A DNA stretch of 64,000 nucleotides from Beaufortia kweichowensis (lineage: Eukaryota; Chordata; Actinopteri; Cypriniformes; Gastromyzontidae): assembly GCA_019155185.1 (NCBI GenBank), contig CM032817.1, forward strand, positions 7,088,034 through 7,152,033. Reading direction: 5' to 3'. The position numbers and the translations under genes were made by a program. Every line of letters begins with the position of its first letter. Position 1 is the stretch's first letter. The notes below the pieces were generated by a model. The model saw only the letters and a program-made list of their open reading frames with translations, did not search any database and was not told the origin of the DNA. This document shows, one piece after another, positions 36,301-47,558 of the stretch.

Positions 36301-39300
36301 TGAACCGTATTAACAACAGTTCAGATGTTCTAATAAAGAGCCACGCGATGCTAGAAAGAGCCACTGGCCTAGTTAGCGTGGCGCGACGGCTTGCTTTGCT
36401 AATTCCTTTGTAATGCGCAGATGAAACAAAGGCACGTATTAATTCGTTCACACCCAATCCCCCCGCAGCAGATATGTCGGGTCAGCACGCATGTCGGAAC
36501 ATGAGAAGCGAGGTAAGAAATATCTGTCTAATTATTTTTCTTCTTAAATGTGAGCGTTAAGGAATCATATTGCTAATTAAGAGACAACAGCCAGTGTCAG
36601 GATATCACATGGGTTATTGAACACGGCGTATGCAGTTGCGTAATTACTTTTTTAATAGCAGCAGAATTATGAGTATTGAGCGTCGCCTCGAAGGCCTAAA
36701 GACACGGCGAGGCTAGCTGAATCACGCCTCGAAGTCGTGCGATGAAAAGACAGCAAAATTTATGAGAAATTTTGGTTTGCCAGTTAGGGGTAAAAACTAT
36801 TATGCTTTGGGTTCAATTATAATGTCATATTTAGATGTCACGTCATATTTTTGTATGTCAGAAATGCAAACTGGACCGTTAAACTAAATTAAACTAAATT
36901 ATGCCTTTTGAAAACTAAAATTACCGTTTCAGTGTTTCATTATTCGTGTTTAACTGAATAAGCAAAGACATTAAACGACATGGTACTTTTGAAAAGACTT
37001 TTAGAAATGCAAGGTACAACATTCACTGTTCCCGAACATAATTCTCAAAAGTTAAAACATGTCTGAAAGCATCCAAGAATTTCAATAAGTCCTCTCTACT
37101 TGAGAGCAAAGCATTGTGGTAAGCAATCACTACCTGAGGTCAACATATCAAGGACGATGAGACGAGGGTAATGTTATATTTAGGAGATCAATACCAATTC
37201 TGAGAGTAAATATATTATATAAAAGCTCTTTTGAAATACTTAAGATTTCTTCACAGTGGATCGTACACCTTCAAGTCTTTGAACGAATCGAAACAAGTGA
37301 GCTTTAATGCAACCCATTTAAAAAAGACCAAAGGGAGAGAAGGCGAGTTCACCAGAGGTCTCGTCATAAGACCAAGCCATAGATATGGAGTAGGTGACCT
37401 GTCAACTTGCATGTAAAAGCGACATCTCAATATGGAAGAAACGGCGATTATGAACACGGAGCAACAAAAGGGCTTTTAAATGAGTTCAATCAACGCCTTT
37501 GCACACAAACACAAACCGAGCGAAACCTCCTGAACTTTTTCTCATTACGTTGTGTTTGAAGTAGGGACTGAATTGAACCCGTCTGCTGTGTAAGCACGAG
37601 CCCATATAACAGCCCTGACACTATCAGCTACATAATGGCTCGGCTCCATTAACACTGGCCCTCCTCTGCTATTTTAAAGCTCTCTGCATGTAAAAGAGAC
37701 GTGGCCGTGACCTTTTGACCTGCCGTGAGCCACGATTTCCACTGCAAAATGGAGGATTAACCTCTTATATGGCACTTCAATGATGTGTCAATGCTGAAGA
37801 CGTACAAATCCATTACGGATCTGTACAAATAGGTAAAAGTAATGCCTGTTTTATTACTGTAGCATGTCAACCGACAGGAACGAATGTTAGACCCAATAAA
37901 TGTCACGGTCAGGAAAGGGTTTGAGAAGCCGGAAAGCGACAGCAATGATAGATCTTGACAGCACAATGGCATGGAGGTTTTGTGTCAATTTTAAACTATT
38001 TCATACAAAAAGTGGCTTTGTGTGTTGTAAAAAAGCAAAAATATGATTAAAAAAAGAAAATAATGGACTAATCTGTATTTAGTAAGACATTTCCAACGCG
38101 ACTTTGGACAAAATGTCTCCTATATAAATAGGCTGGTTATATGTTTCTGGGCATTTAATGAAGAAAATTAATTTATAGATTCTTATTTTACAATTTGTAT
38201 CACAAAAACATTAACGTTTTTAATTACATAATTAAAGTTAAAAAACAAATAAAACATTTACACACAAAACAAACAAAATCAGCCTCACTAATCGACTACT
38301 TGGTCCGGAAGACCACAGAGAGATACTCAAGATATCTTCTCAGCGGCTCCAGTAAATGGCATTTAATAACAGGAATCATTTTATCCTCCTCCCAACAGTC
38401 CTGCTCCACGTCTTAAGTAGCCACCATGATCCACACACACCCACCCTTGTCATCCATCATCACTCCAGCCGGATAAGTGACAACAATTTCCTCCCGAGTC
38501 CCTGTTAGAGGCGGTACTTCTGATTATCTGTGCTCTCAGAGAACGGAGCTCTTCTGCCGTGCCACTTAAGATCATCATACAATTATGCGGCCCCCGTGTG
38601 TCCTCGCTCTCCGAGAGCGGAGAGGCGGAATCGATGGAGGGACAATGGGAAACGCAGTGATCAGGGCCTGAGAGGATGAGATCAGATCAAGGGCGTCTTT
38701 GAACACACTGATTGAGATGTCAGTGCTCGGCGGTTTGGAGGAAAATTAGAGGATGTGTGTGTGATAACCGAGTGGAGAAGGCAGTGTTTAGCAATAAATG
38801 CAGCGGTTTGTTGTACAACAAAAACTGAGAGAATACTTTAATACTACCCTTTTGAAAGGCTGGGATACGTGACCCCGTTTACACATCGGTTTTAGGTGAT
38901 ATAGGACTAAAAACAAATGTGAACCTGAAATATTAGTGACCAGTCTAGAAATCCAGTCTAGAAATCTAATAATGAGCATCAAAGTTTGATTTTACCTCAT
39001 TTTACTAACATTTAAATCTTTGACATAATCTTACAAAGTCAGTATTAAAGATATCAAGGTTGTATTTTCACAGAATGTTCTTTACATTATTTAGGATGAG
39101 TTTATGTACAAAACAGTAAATCACAAAAAATGACTTTAGCTGGGTTTTCTGACATTTCTTACATTTTCTGATCAAACCAGACAGATTAAATTCAAAGGTG
39201 GTCAAAAAGGAATCTGTGCCAGATAAGGACGACTTACTGACACGTACATGACTTAAAAAAAAACGAGAATTATGTTTCAAAAAAGTTGTTAATGGCCAAA

Positions 39301-42300
39301 CAGTATATGACCCAAAAATGACCTGAAATTAATGTTAAAGGAAAATCTCACCAAAAAATTAAAATCAAATCTCTGCATGACTTCTTCAGCGCACAAAAGG
39401 TTAGACATCTCTTACTTTTCATCCAAAACGCAAAAGCAGATGTTTATCAATTTTTGATTATAGTGAAAGTAAATGGTGACCAGGGGTCATGATCAAAAAC
39501 TTTGTCATTGTAAACACTTTCACTGTAAACAGAAAAACTGCTAAACATCTCCGTTTGTGTCCTGTGGAAGAAAGTAAAACATACGAAAGACAAGTTTAGA
39601 AAGACAAAGATAAATGAAAGATGACGTGAAACTACTACAGCTGCTGAAAAAATGGACACTTTCACAAGCCGAGGAATGTTTTTCTAAAGAATAAATATAA
39701 AGACATAATTATCTCCATTGCAAGAATGACATTTTGTTTGTCTTCTTTGGTGTTGCAAAGTACATCTAATAAGCAGGATTGACATAAAAGCCTAATTAGG
39801 ATGGATTTGAGAAGCTTGATAAAGGAATGCCATGTAATTTGCGCTGGCTCTTAAGCGTGTTCTAGTTCATTTCGCACCCTGCTACGCTAATTAACAGCTG
39901 AGACCACGACCGCATGAAATCACAGCCAACAAAATCGTCGGCTTAACAAAAGGGATTTTGACAGTTCTCGGGCAGTCTGAAGGCGCGACATCAAACAATA
40001 ATTATGTCTGTCGTCGAGAGCCTCGGTACGTGGCGTGCGACGAACCCCTGCAAAGCAACCAAACGCAGATGGTGATTCAAGCATGAAAATCGTGACCCGC
40101 TGGTGATGGTTTTCTGTTGCAATGGTATCAAATAATTCCAAAATATGTTCTTTAAAGAAAATCCACAGTTACATCAACAAAACGTCAGTGAGTGATTTGA
40201 CAGGAAAGCGGAAGATTTTTTTGCACATCATGTGGAGTAAACTGGCCCGTGTCAAAAAATACTGATGCATAACCAAAATGCTTTACATTCCCTCCGTCAA
40301 ATGACAACATGCTGGCGTCTTGTTGATGCTATCGATCCCGTAATCTTTTCAAGAAAGCAGATGCTTCAAAAACATCTATTTCCTTGGAAATTCAATGACT
40401 GAGGTACTCTGACATTTAATGAGATTAAAAGAAACTTTTCAAGTCAATTGCAGTAAGTGACTGAGAAGTCCATTAAAGAGTACTGTAAATAAACAATGAA
40501 ATTCTTCCATCACATGTTTGGACTTACTGCTGGATTCGCTGAAGGGGAAGTGGAAGCAGATCCTCCAGTTTCTGCTGACGGAACTCAGGCCTTGATTCCT
40601 GGAGCTTCTTAAACCGTCTGAAGGCTTTGCTCTTCTTCAGCTGAACCTGAAAGTAAAAAGATAACTGTGTTTTAACTCCATCCCTTTAAAACTGCACAAA
40701 CCTCTATACATGCATGTGTCACAATGTAAACGGCATTGTGCGAAACTCACTCATGCACAGCGAGACGTCTCAGTTATCTTGTCATCGCAAGCCATCTTCA
40801 CAATAGAGTCATACTTTGCTGCATTACCACATACCATGCTGGACTAATCACATGCAACGTCTGCATTAGCATAGAAATAACAACTTTTACGATTTGGGGT
40901 TTATTTTGCCTTCACAGATGTTAAATTTGTTTTGAATCGTGCTTCCTTCGGAAAAAAAGCGTGGGTCTGAGCTTTGTTTGTGCGATAAGTAAATAATAAA
41001 TAAACACGTCAAGTACACAAACCGATCTATCATCTTCAAACGGCGCACACCGCGCGCAACACCTGCTCGGCTGGCGTTTATAGCTGCGGCAGCTGGGGTC
41101 TCCCTCTGAGATCGCGCTGACATTAAATCACAGCATGTTGGACACACTGTGAGAGAAATCCTTTATTCAGACCAGCCTTAGAAATTATAGCAAAACTACA
41201 AGGATCTTGTTTGTTTTAATCGTGATCCGATTTTTCTCAAATATTATGTTAATATTACTAAAAGTGCAATACACAGATTTTAAAAAATAATATTCAGATG
41301 AAAGGCAATCATTAACTAAGACACTTTAGGTCTGTGGTGACACATTGGGTTCACGTGCCACAGCAAACACACCATCCAATGTTCCTGCAATTACATCCGT
41401 GCAGGTCTGGTGGGAGAATCAATGCTAACTTAAACAACTCGACCTGCAATCAATAAAACTCTGTCAATTTTCCACAAACGTATTCCTGCTCTTAATTAAG
41501 ACATTAATATCTGTGAGGTTTCAGGCTTCCCTCGGATAAACACGAGCGGATGTTAGTGGCCGGACACGGCACGGAGAGGCTTTGGTGTGATGCTAACGCT
41601 CTGAACGACCTTCTGCTAATATAAATTCAATGTCAAACCCAATTATTTGTATAGCATGAAACATCTCCGGTTTGAAATTCATTTTTAAAATACCCCTCTG
41701 TTCACCGCAAGCGTGCGGAATACAAACGTTAGCATTAGCCTAGCGTGGCGATGATTCTTTACCGCTAACTGATTTGGTCTAACAAGGAATCAGTCATTCG
41801 TACACTCGGGTACAGGTGCCTTGCTAAGGGAGAAGCTAATTAGAAAAGAAAGAGATTTTTTCGGCCAACTGACGTCGGCTGCTCGCTTAAGTCAGGCGTA
41901 ATGAGATGGTAGTGTTGGGCCTAATGGTACCGCTGGGCTTTGCCTGGGAGAGATAAAGTGTCATCCGGAAGCTTTAATCAGCTAGGTGACTCCATTTTTT
42001 TAACTCTTCCAAACGTCAATCATTTCGAACGGGCATCTTTGAGTTACCGAACTGACGTTTTGTCTTTTCTCTGTTCCCGCGAGGTTGGACGAAATGGTAC
42101 AAAAACGTGCTGCAGATGAGGAGTGGTACAATGACTTAACAGGTTTAGACTAATTAAAACTAGAGCATGACATACTGTCAATCGCATACATTACCATAGA
42201 TCTATACTGAATACATATTCATGATTTCATATTGACAGACGTAGGGTTTTGCGTAAGGAGATGACCTCTGTCCAGGTTTTTATTCAAAGGCAAAAGACGT

Positions 42301-45300
42301 CAATACCAAAAACCACTCAATTAGGTAACTTATAGCAAGTGGACAAATTGTCACAAAGTGCACTATACAGTATAGCCAAAAGATCATAACGTCATAGAGA
42401 CATAACAAAGTTACAAAGTTTAATTACTAAGAAATGTTCATGCATAACACAGAATATTTTGGAATTCGGTTCTGTACACACGATTCATTACGTACGACAC
42501 ATATTAATGACCGAATATTCAAAACGAGTTGGGTTAACATCATGTGCCGTATGAACAGCCGTGCATTTGTTTATTATGTCATTGCTACATCCTATCAAAA
42601 TAAAAAGAGTCCCAAATGAATATATAACAACAACAACAACATTGAAACGATGATCTTACCATGAGAATTTTTTTGGCAGTCTGGATGTTGTCAACATAGG
42701 TATTGTACAGCTGGAGGTGACTGCAAAATTCCTCAAACCCCAAACCAAATCGCCCTTGTTCTATATCAGCAAGCAGTGACCTGTTTCGAGAAAAATCAAG
42801 CTTCATGTTAGACCAAGAATTTGAAAAAAAAAAAAACATCTAAAAAGTTCAAGTTAAAGTTAAGAAGCTGAACATGTCAGACTTCAGCACAACATCAAAC
42901 AAGCTGAAGAGAAATAAAGCAAGCTTTGATTTAATTTAAATTAATTTAAGACTCTCAAACCTCACATTTGTGGTTATCAAATCCAGTTATCCAACCTTCA
43001 ATAAAAACGCCATGACAACCCCGTTTCTGTTTTGGAAATCAAGGCACTTCTTGTCACAAATAATGAGGGGGTTTGTTCAAAAGTCGATGTATTTGCGAAT
43101 ACAGCTATTTGCGTTTTTAGGCAGATTTGCGTGGTGTCATCCAAGGGGTGGCATACTTGTTTGAGACAAGGGTGCTGAGGCTAGCGCCCAAGGGCAAGCG
43201 CACGACGCTTTGTAGCGTGAACGCGCTCATTGCGAAACCAGAAACAAAACAAGGCGTTCAAGAGGAATGGAAGAGTTGGTGCTCTGGCTGTCAGGCACAT
43301 TAGGGTGACATGGGTATAATTCAAGGGTGATGGTGTTGACACTTGTGAGGGAGCTTATTATCCAGACTTGGTGATGTAGACCAAACAGAAATACAGGTAA
43401 AGACACACACATCCACAGACACACACTCTCTCTAATGATGTTCCCTGAGACTTAACGTCTTTACGTGCTGGAAGAAGAAGCGTTTTGCGGTTGAAGTTGA
43501 TTTAAATAGATTTTAATGAAGTTGCAAGGCAAGGTAGCCTCTGTTCATAATCAGGAGATGCCGGAGAAGCTGGGAAAGTTCTAACAAGGGCAAAGGCCGG
43601 GAAAAACACGGTTTCCTTTTTGCTTCTCACAGCCAGAGGCTATTATGATAAATATGAAATTACAAGTTACATTTTTTATGTTCTTTTTTAGGGCAATTAA
43701 ATTCTCCGGCCGTCAGGAAGATGACAAAGATAACATTAGCATTCCTTCCGCATCACGTTAATCTACATTAATGCGTAGCTGTTGCGACATCTGGACCGGG
43801 CACGGGCTCAACCAAACAATGAAGGCCTATGTGGCTTCATTTAGAGGAAAGCGAGAACTGACGAATACTAATTAGTCACCGAATTGTAAACGGTAATAAA
43901 ACAAAAATCTGTACAGGAACACAAAAGATATCTTCCCCTGAACATGATACGGGCCTTCCTTCTTCATTTGGATACTATGATTTTATGATACTTTCTCAAT
44001 TAACTGACAACCCTTTCAAAAAGGTGATAATTGTTTGTTATGGTGCATTCTGGGATAATTGGGTTGTTCTCGTTATTATTCCCACTATCTTTAGATAAAC
44101 AGCGATGATTTTGATAAATGGCACTGTTGTGTCAATAAATTCAACTTTTGTTTGTTTACTTCTTTTGTTCAGCCGTGCTTAATGAATCTGGAATACATCA
44201 GCAGCTACCAAAGTATATCAACAAACTAAACTTCAAACACTTTTGACTTTCCTTCTTATGAAAGAAGTTTGGAAGAATTTGAAACATTGCTGTCTTCAAT
44301 ACAATGAAAGTGGATGGGGACTGGAGCAGCCAAGCACCAAAAAAGAAAAACAGCTTGATGAAAGTGATGAAAGCAGTCTATACAACTTATTCACTATATA
44401 TTTTAAGTGCTCTGAAGCCATGTAATAGCTGCTGTGAAAAAATCACTGCAAATCTTGTTTGACAGTTGTGGTCACCATTCACTTGCATTGTCCAGAAAAG
44501 CTATAAATAAGCCATTTAGCTATAAATAATCCCCATTGCATTCTACAAAAAAAAAGACAGATATGCTATAAAAGTAATTTATAATGTTAAAAAGGTTCAC
44601 TTGAAGGCAAACTGATCCTTAATCTCTATAACAGTCCATACATGTTACTGCTGTATTTACAATACAGCACTATATTTAAAACATAAAGTACACATTGTGT
44701 ATAATACAAATAATCAATAGTCCACCCCTTATTCACACTTTTGTTTCTGTTTGTTTCAACTAATCTAAGATAAAACCTGATAAAACTTCATCTAAGATTT
44801 TAAATAACCTTCAACACAAGCATCTAAAGAAGGTTCCTCACAACAAAGAGGTTTCTGAGGAACTTTATTCGTTTTAATCAGTCAGCCCTTACTGTCTGTT
44901 CAGAGATCTAAATTGAGAGACTGCCATTACGCTTCACTCAACGCTTCAATAACCAATTCTAATGATGATATATGGTAACCACGCGCCGATTTATCCGATA
45001 CACGGCTCTGAAATTCAGCCCTCCATCTTCATTCAGCCACACTTTGTAGAAAGGCCCGTCAGTCAAGCATTGATGGGAGCCACGGGGACTCATTATTTAG
45101 ACAATTTTCTGATTCTCGATCATCAGTGCACGGATGAAGCCCTCACAGACAGCCAGTAGATTCCCTTCCTGTTGTTTGGAAAGTAGGTTTAAAACAAAAC
45201 CTCACAACATCAACTCGGCCAATATGGGACTAATGAAATTTTTTTCACTAAGCTTTTCCTATTTGGAAACGTCTCTTCGAGCGTGTTTTCAGAGATTGAT

Positions 45301-47522
45301 CAGGTTGTTAAATATATCAAACGCCGCTCACCTGCATTGAGCAGGGATGATCTCTCTAATGCACGCTTGAAGGTCTTAATAAAAGGCTGGAAGCTTGTTT
45401 GCTCTCAGGCTATTGGAATTTGAGAGAGAGCTTTTGCTTGTTGCCTTTAAATGTGTTGAGCAAGCGGTACATCAAAACACAAAATGCTTCACAAGAGCCT
45501 TTTGCCACAAATCACCTCAGATAAAATTAACAAAAACATGACATCTGCGGGTTAATTTTTTGTTAGTCTGCCCTGCCCTCACGATCCAGTTCTTCAGATG
45601 GATTATTTCATCTTTTCATTTTTTAGCAGATTTGGCTTTTTATTTAAGTGAGCTGACATGAAGCAAACAGCCCAATATGAGTCACTAATTTCATAAATTT
45701 GTATTAGGATATTTTGTATTAACAAAATTAAAGTGATAATTAATGACAGAAACCTATTTACTAGTTATTGTGAACTATTCAACTGTATAAGTTGTTTTTA
45801 ATATAAATACTGTCTATGTCATTTTAATGAAAACAATCTCGAAAAATGTTTTGGCTTAAAAGAAATGTTTTTTGAAAGCAGTGCAGATATCCCACAATTC
45901 TGTGGCCCTCACAGACATGCGATTCAGCATATTTTAGCATAAGTTACAATAAAGGAGCAGTTGTATTGGGGGTAAGTCAGAAAATATTTACAAAATAATT
46001 ACAATATAGCCTTTATGCATGCAAAAATGTTGTCGCAGTTGCATTAAAACACTACCGACGTCTTGGTAATGAACATGTTCATTAAAAATGCATGCATCCA
46101 TTTTAAACATCAGCAATTACAAAAGATTATTTTTATCAACGCATCACGCTGCGAAAACACAAACAGCAGTCGTTACGATCAGGCAGTTGTCACCGATGAT
46201 GGCCGCCATGCTGGGATAAAATGGAGTTCTGCGAAGAAATTGCAGCTGTAAACCTAAATCCAGCATCAGCATCGATTCGCCATTCAATTAAAGAGAATAC
46301 ATAAGATAAGACGCACCAGGCTATCTTAAAGTTCTCAAACTTGATTCTCCTGTTAGACCCCAATTATTACTCTTCTACCCTCTCGTCCTTTTTAAACTGT
46401 ATCAAAGCCACCCGCCCTCAGCTGCATCTCTCCCCTGAGCAGGAATATTCACTTAATTATTTAAAGGATACTTACTGGTTTATTAAATGAATGGATTTAA
46501 TTGAACTGAAGATGCTTTCTCTAATGTCCTGCCTGAGGGTTCCTTTGGCCTTCAAGATCTCCACAAAGTACTGGAGAGAAAGAGAGAGAGACAGGAGAGG
46601 AGGGAGAATTAAATTTTCAGACGCCACTCGTACATGACTCTTCATCTCGTTGAAAGCGTCACCTCTCGTCGCGTACCCTTGAGACAAAGACAGAACAAAT
46701 CTGCGGAGAGCGAAGCGTTTTGCAGCAATAACATCTCAATTACTTGCACAGGCTTACATGAGGCGCGCCTCCAATACGACTTACTGTAACTAGCAGTGGA
46801 GGAAAACAAAAGAGTACATGTAAAAAACGTCGAGATTTTCAATGATTTAATAAGCGTGCTGTATTACAAAACTATGAATTAGACGTGCTAGTTCAGCATG
46901 TTGTTTTTTAAGTTCAAACACCAATTATTATGATACACAAAAACGCTCAGGGTGATACACAAGGTAACAAGTATAAGAAAACACACGTAACCTATGTACC
47001 ACTAGCAGAAAAGGTTAGACGTTCTCACCTATCTTGGTGGTAGAAATAATTGGGCAAGAAGACACAATAAAATCCTTGAACAGGCTATAAAGCGAGAATT
47101 TCAAAAGAACAGAGGCCTAATGGTGTCAAGGACCACTCGATATAACCAAAACCCTGCGGTGTTGAATCGCAAAACAAAGATTTCGAAGATAATTGGAATT
47201 TGTGTTTTTTCTTAATAAGGATATCTAAACAACTAGCACGTCACAACAAATACATTTGTGAATTGGCATGAATTGGCGCCAATACTATATGGCCATCATT
47301 GTATTTCTCAATACAAAATCGATCCATTCAGCCCATGGGCGACTATTTAATGTTGAATCTGTAGACACCGACCGTGACAACTAGATCCAGCTGTTCGCAG
47401 TATTTCTGTTCGCTCTGGACTAGCTCGCGGGCCACGCGGTTCCTCTTTCTCTCCCATCGCTCGCGTTGATCCTGAATGCTGTGAACGGCCATGGGAGTGC
47501 TCGGACCTGGAGAAAAACTCAT
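21272..47522 (-). CDS. arhgef39: Rho guanine nucleotide exchange factor 39, complete; predicted CaaX end
   Basis: A Dbl-family exchange factor: in the known family the DH domain catalyses GDP release from Rho GTPases and the following PH domain positions it. Core exons 47522-47373, 46570-46476, 42780-42660, 40646-40528, 33146-33076, 29689-29561, 26924-26695, 23741-23653, 21984-21855, 21773-21649 and 21311-21272 join in phase to about 432 residues. The DH part spans about 30-228, with RNRVARELVQSEQKYCEQL, YFVEILKAKGTLRQD, GFEEFCSHLQLYNTY, EDLLPLPLQRIQQYKHFLRD and VSEVAQRIQDNAH. The PH part spans about 230-335 (RWYIREGWLKTVPPKG, KMFFLFSDILLQAK, LLLMSDDQEDINDWYRSI). Human ARHGEF39 (about 335 residues) stops soon after this. 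Here about 97 more residues follow, with a basic RRDELRRRP patch, ending CVIL. Family identity is near certain; the last two exons are less so. The introns are unusually long (26 kb of gene). Confidence 0.92.
21649..21773 (-). CDS. arhgef39: arhgef39 C-terminal extension exon
   Basis: 41 codons plus two bases: IMDEAMKGRSEGHVQSTTAA and on to KRMKHDDASSA. Low complexity and probably disordered. Acceptor attcag. The donor is GAG|gtagat; if unspliced, TAG within it would end the protein as ...SSAR. Confidence 0.65.
21855..21984 (-). CDS. arhgef39: arhgef39 C-terminal extension exon
   Basis: 43 codons, open in the phase set by the previous exon: GQLKAKSTVVHRRDELRRRP and onward to TRGIKRTM. Rich in Arg, Lys and Pro, with no domain. 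Acceptor atcccag, donor gtcggt (weak, the same hexamer as at exon 1). It has no counterpart in human ARHGEF39. Confidence 0.7.
23653..23741 (-). CDS. arhgef39: arhgef39 PH end exon
   Basis: Encodes LTFARAKLLLMSDDQEDIND then WYRSICLAI, the last strand and C-terminal helix of the PH domain (human KLLLMSTDQEELSRWYHSL). Acceptor ctcctccag, donor gtgagt. Confidence 0.93.
23882..23984 (+). mobile_element. tRNA-derived SINE in arhgef39 intron
   Basis: An internal polymerase III B box, GGTTCGAATCC, lies at 23915-23925. A degenerate A-box region (GGCGGTAGCAACACCAAGG) precedes it, and the tail AAGTTGCTTTGGATAAATCTGCCAAAT follows. This layout is typical of teleost tRNA-derived SINEs. It lies about 140 bases upstream of an exon acceptor in transcript sense, on the opposite strand to the gene. 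Confidence 0.7.
24187..24427. mobile_element. GGGATAGTTCAC-type inverted-repeat element
   Basis: Left end aaaaggacagctcactca, right end gggtgaactatcaagg, with the internal words atgttgttcaaaacctg and gtttggaacaaa typical of this abundant cyprinid family. About 240 bases, non-coding, with a run of 14 A near the left end. Confidence 0.65.
24830..25270. other. Mixed-composition intronic block, possible conserved non-coding element
   Basis: Unlike the flanking AT-rich intron, this part mixes GC-rich stretches (GCGAGGCGGAGCGAGG, near-palindromic CCGCGCGCGGGCGG) with TAATTA-type words. No coding frame links to arhgef39 splicing. The conserved role is only a guess. Confidence 0.3.
25590..25960. other. 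Mixed-composition intronic block, possible enhancer
   Basis: Contains AATGAATTGCCATTTCTAGC, CCATTAGATAATATGCGG and the CTCTGCCCGCAGGCCGGGCGG patch. It looks non-repetitive and information-rich beside AT-rich intron. Confidence 0.3.
26695..26924 (-). CDS. arhgef39: arhgef39 PH exon
   Basis: Encodes RWYIREGWLKTVPPKGKEAK, PKMFFLFSDILLQAK, GKFACQQVYPLKEC and KVFGHTKSQGGLIS. These line up one by one with the human PH segment (RWFLRQGWLLVVPPHG, RMFFLFTDVLL, FACKALYPMAQC, RVFGHS). Acceptor atag, donor gtaagt. Confidence 0.95.
28133..28397. mobile_element. TTTAAAGGGATAGTTCA inverted-repeat element (MITE)
   Basis: A perfect 17-base terminal inverted repeat: TTTAAAGGGATAGTTCA at the left (28133-28149) and its complement at 28381-28397. 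The interior shows the family's CTTCTGCAGAACACAAAAGAA and TTTGGAATGACATGAGGGTG words. Best preserved member in the window. Confidence 0.85.
29561..29689 (-). CDS. arhgef39: arhgef39 exon, last DH helix
   Basis: Encodes AVKAVSEVAQRIQDNAHSHE then NHLQLRRVQKQLKGRK, matching ISETAQRVHTIGQKQKNDQHLRRVQALLSGRQ in human. Acceptor ctccacag, donor gttaga. Confidence 0.93.
29819..30090. repeat. Dispersed repeat rich in GTTAACATT words
   Basis: About 270 bases from TTTACAATACTTTCCAATAAGG to TGTAAAGTGTTACCA. It is filled with TTGTTAACATTA / TAATGTTAGCTAATGCA words in both orientations, a foldback repeat type common in cyprinid introns and UTRs. Lies in an arhgef39 intron next to the last-DH-helix exon. 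Confidence 0.6.
31353..31400 (-). CDS. arhgef39: Candidate optional 48-base exon of arhgef39
   Basis: Read on the minus strand, a good branch-point word (TGCTAAC) and pyrimidine tract end in ctcacag. This is followed by 48 open bases and a gttaat donor. Phases match both neighbouring exons (1/1), so inclusion would insert 16 residues (TQESPEHLHQDSDAVK, then E replaces K). Human ARHGEF39 aligns without it, so the default product probably skips it. It could also be a chance match; no homologue is known to me. Confidence 0.4.
31636..31830. repeat. Dispersed repeat copy A in arhgef39 intron
   Basis: Shares, in order, AGCATCAAAGTTTGATTT, AATCTTTGACAT and a TTTTCACAGAATGTTCTT...TAGGATGA...TTTATGTA block with 38970-39150, in the same orientation. 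Confidence 0.65.
33076..33146 (-). CDS. arhgef39: arhgef39 DH exon
   Basis: Encodes YKHFLRDLTENTSPGNPEFQ and QLS, matching YENLVVALAENTGPNSPDHQQL in human. Acceptor ttttttag, donor gtaaga. It ends in phase 1. Confidence 0.92.
34491..34520 (+). other. G-run tract with quadruplex potential
   Basis: Runs of 6, 7 and 4 G separated by one or two T, then GAGG: enough for four stacked G3 tracts on the plus strand. It sits in an arhgef39 intron beside a GC-rich block (34250-34500), on the non-transcribed strand. Confidence 0.5.
36080..36500. other. Intronic block dense in homeodomain/SOX-type words
   Basis: TAATTA-core and CATTAGC words (TCTAATTAAAGC, CCTAATGAGCATTATTAAAG, ACTCATTAGCGCC, GCTAATTCC) and SOX-like ACAAAG words alternate over 400 bases within the 40.5-33.1 kb arhgef39 intron. 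Resembles developmental enhancers; unproven. Confidence 0.35.
38970..39150. repeat. Dispersed repeat copy B in arhgef39 intron
   Basis: Counterpart of 31636-31830. The two copies lie in adjacent introns on either side of the exon at 33076-33146. Confidence 0.65.
39336..39605. mobile_element. Decayed GGGATAGTTCAC-type element
   Basis: Starts AAAGGAAAATCTCACCAAAAA and contains the TCATCCAAAACGC, AAAGTAAATGGTGACCAGGG and CTGTGGAAGAAAGTAAAACATAC words of the family, but the right end is unclear. Confidence 0.4.
40528..40646 (-). CDS. arhgef39: arhgef39 DH exon (CR3)
   Basis: Encodes VQLKKSKAFRRFKKLQES and LEDLLPLPLQRIQ, the conserved helix region of the DH domain that contacts the GTPase. Acceptor actttcag, donor gtaagt. 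Confidence 0.93.
41500..42000. other. Intronic block, possible conserved non-coding element
   Basis: Non-repetitive sequence with AGCATTAGCCTAGCG, GAAGCTAATTAGAAAAG and TTTAATCAGCTAGG words. No open frame with splice sites. Confidence 0.25.
42660..42780 (-). CDS. arhgef39: arhgef39 DH exon
   Basis: Encodes SLLADIEQGRFGLGFEEFCS then HLQLYNTYVDNIQTAKKILM, matching GQGLEGFCRHLELYNQF in human. Acceptor gaaacag, donor gtaaga, ends in phase 0. Confidence 0.92.
46476..46570 (-). CDS. arhgef39: arhgef39 DH exon
   Basis: Encodes YFVEILKAKGTLRQDIRESI and continues to HLIN. YFxxILKAKGTLR is a signature of this family member. Long CT-rich acceptor, donor gtaagt. Confidence 0.92.
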
Positions 47523-47558
47523 GGCTGTCCGGCTGAGGATGCTGATCTCGGATCACGT
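47373..47558 (-). CDS. arhgef39: arhgef39 exon with start codon
   Basis: Acceptor ttttgtag before 47558 suggests an upstream non-coding exon. Coding starts at ATG 47522-47520 and gives 50 codons (MSFSPGPSTPMAVHSIQDQ, then RERWERKRNRVARELVQSEQ). Human has RARWERKRACTARELLETE here. The donor gtcggt is weak but phase and homology fit. Confidence 0.88.
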
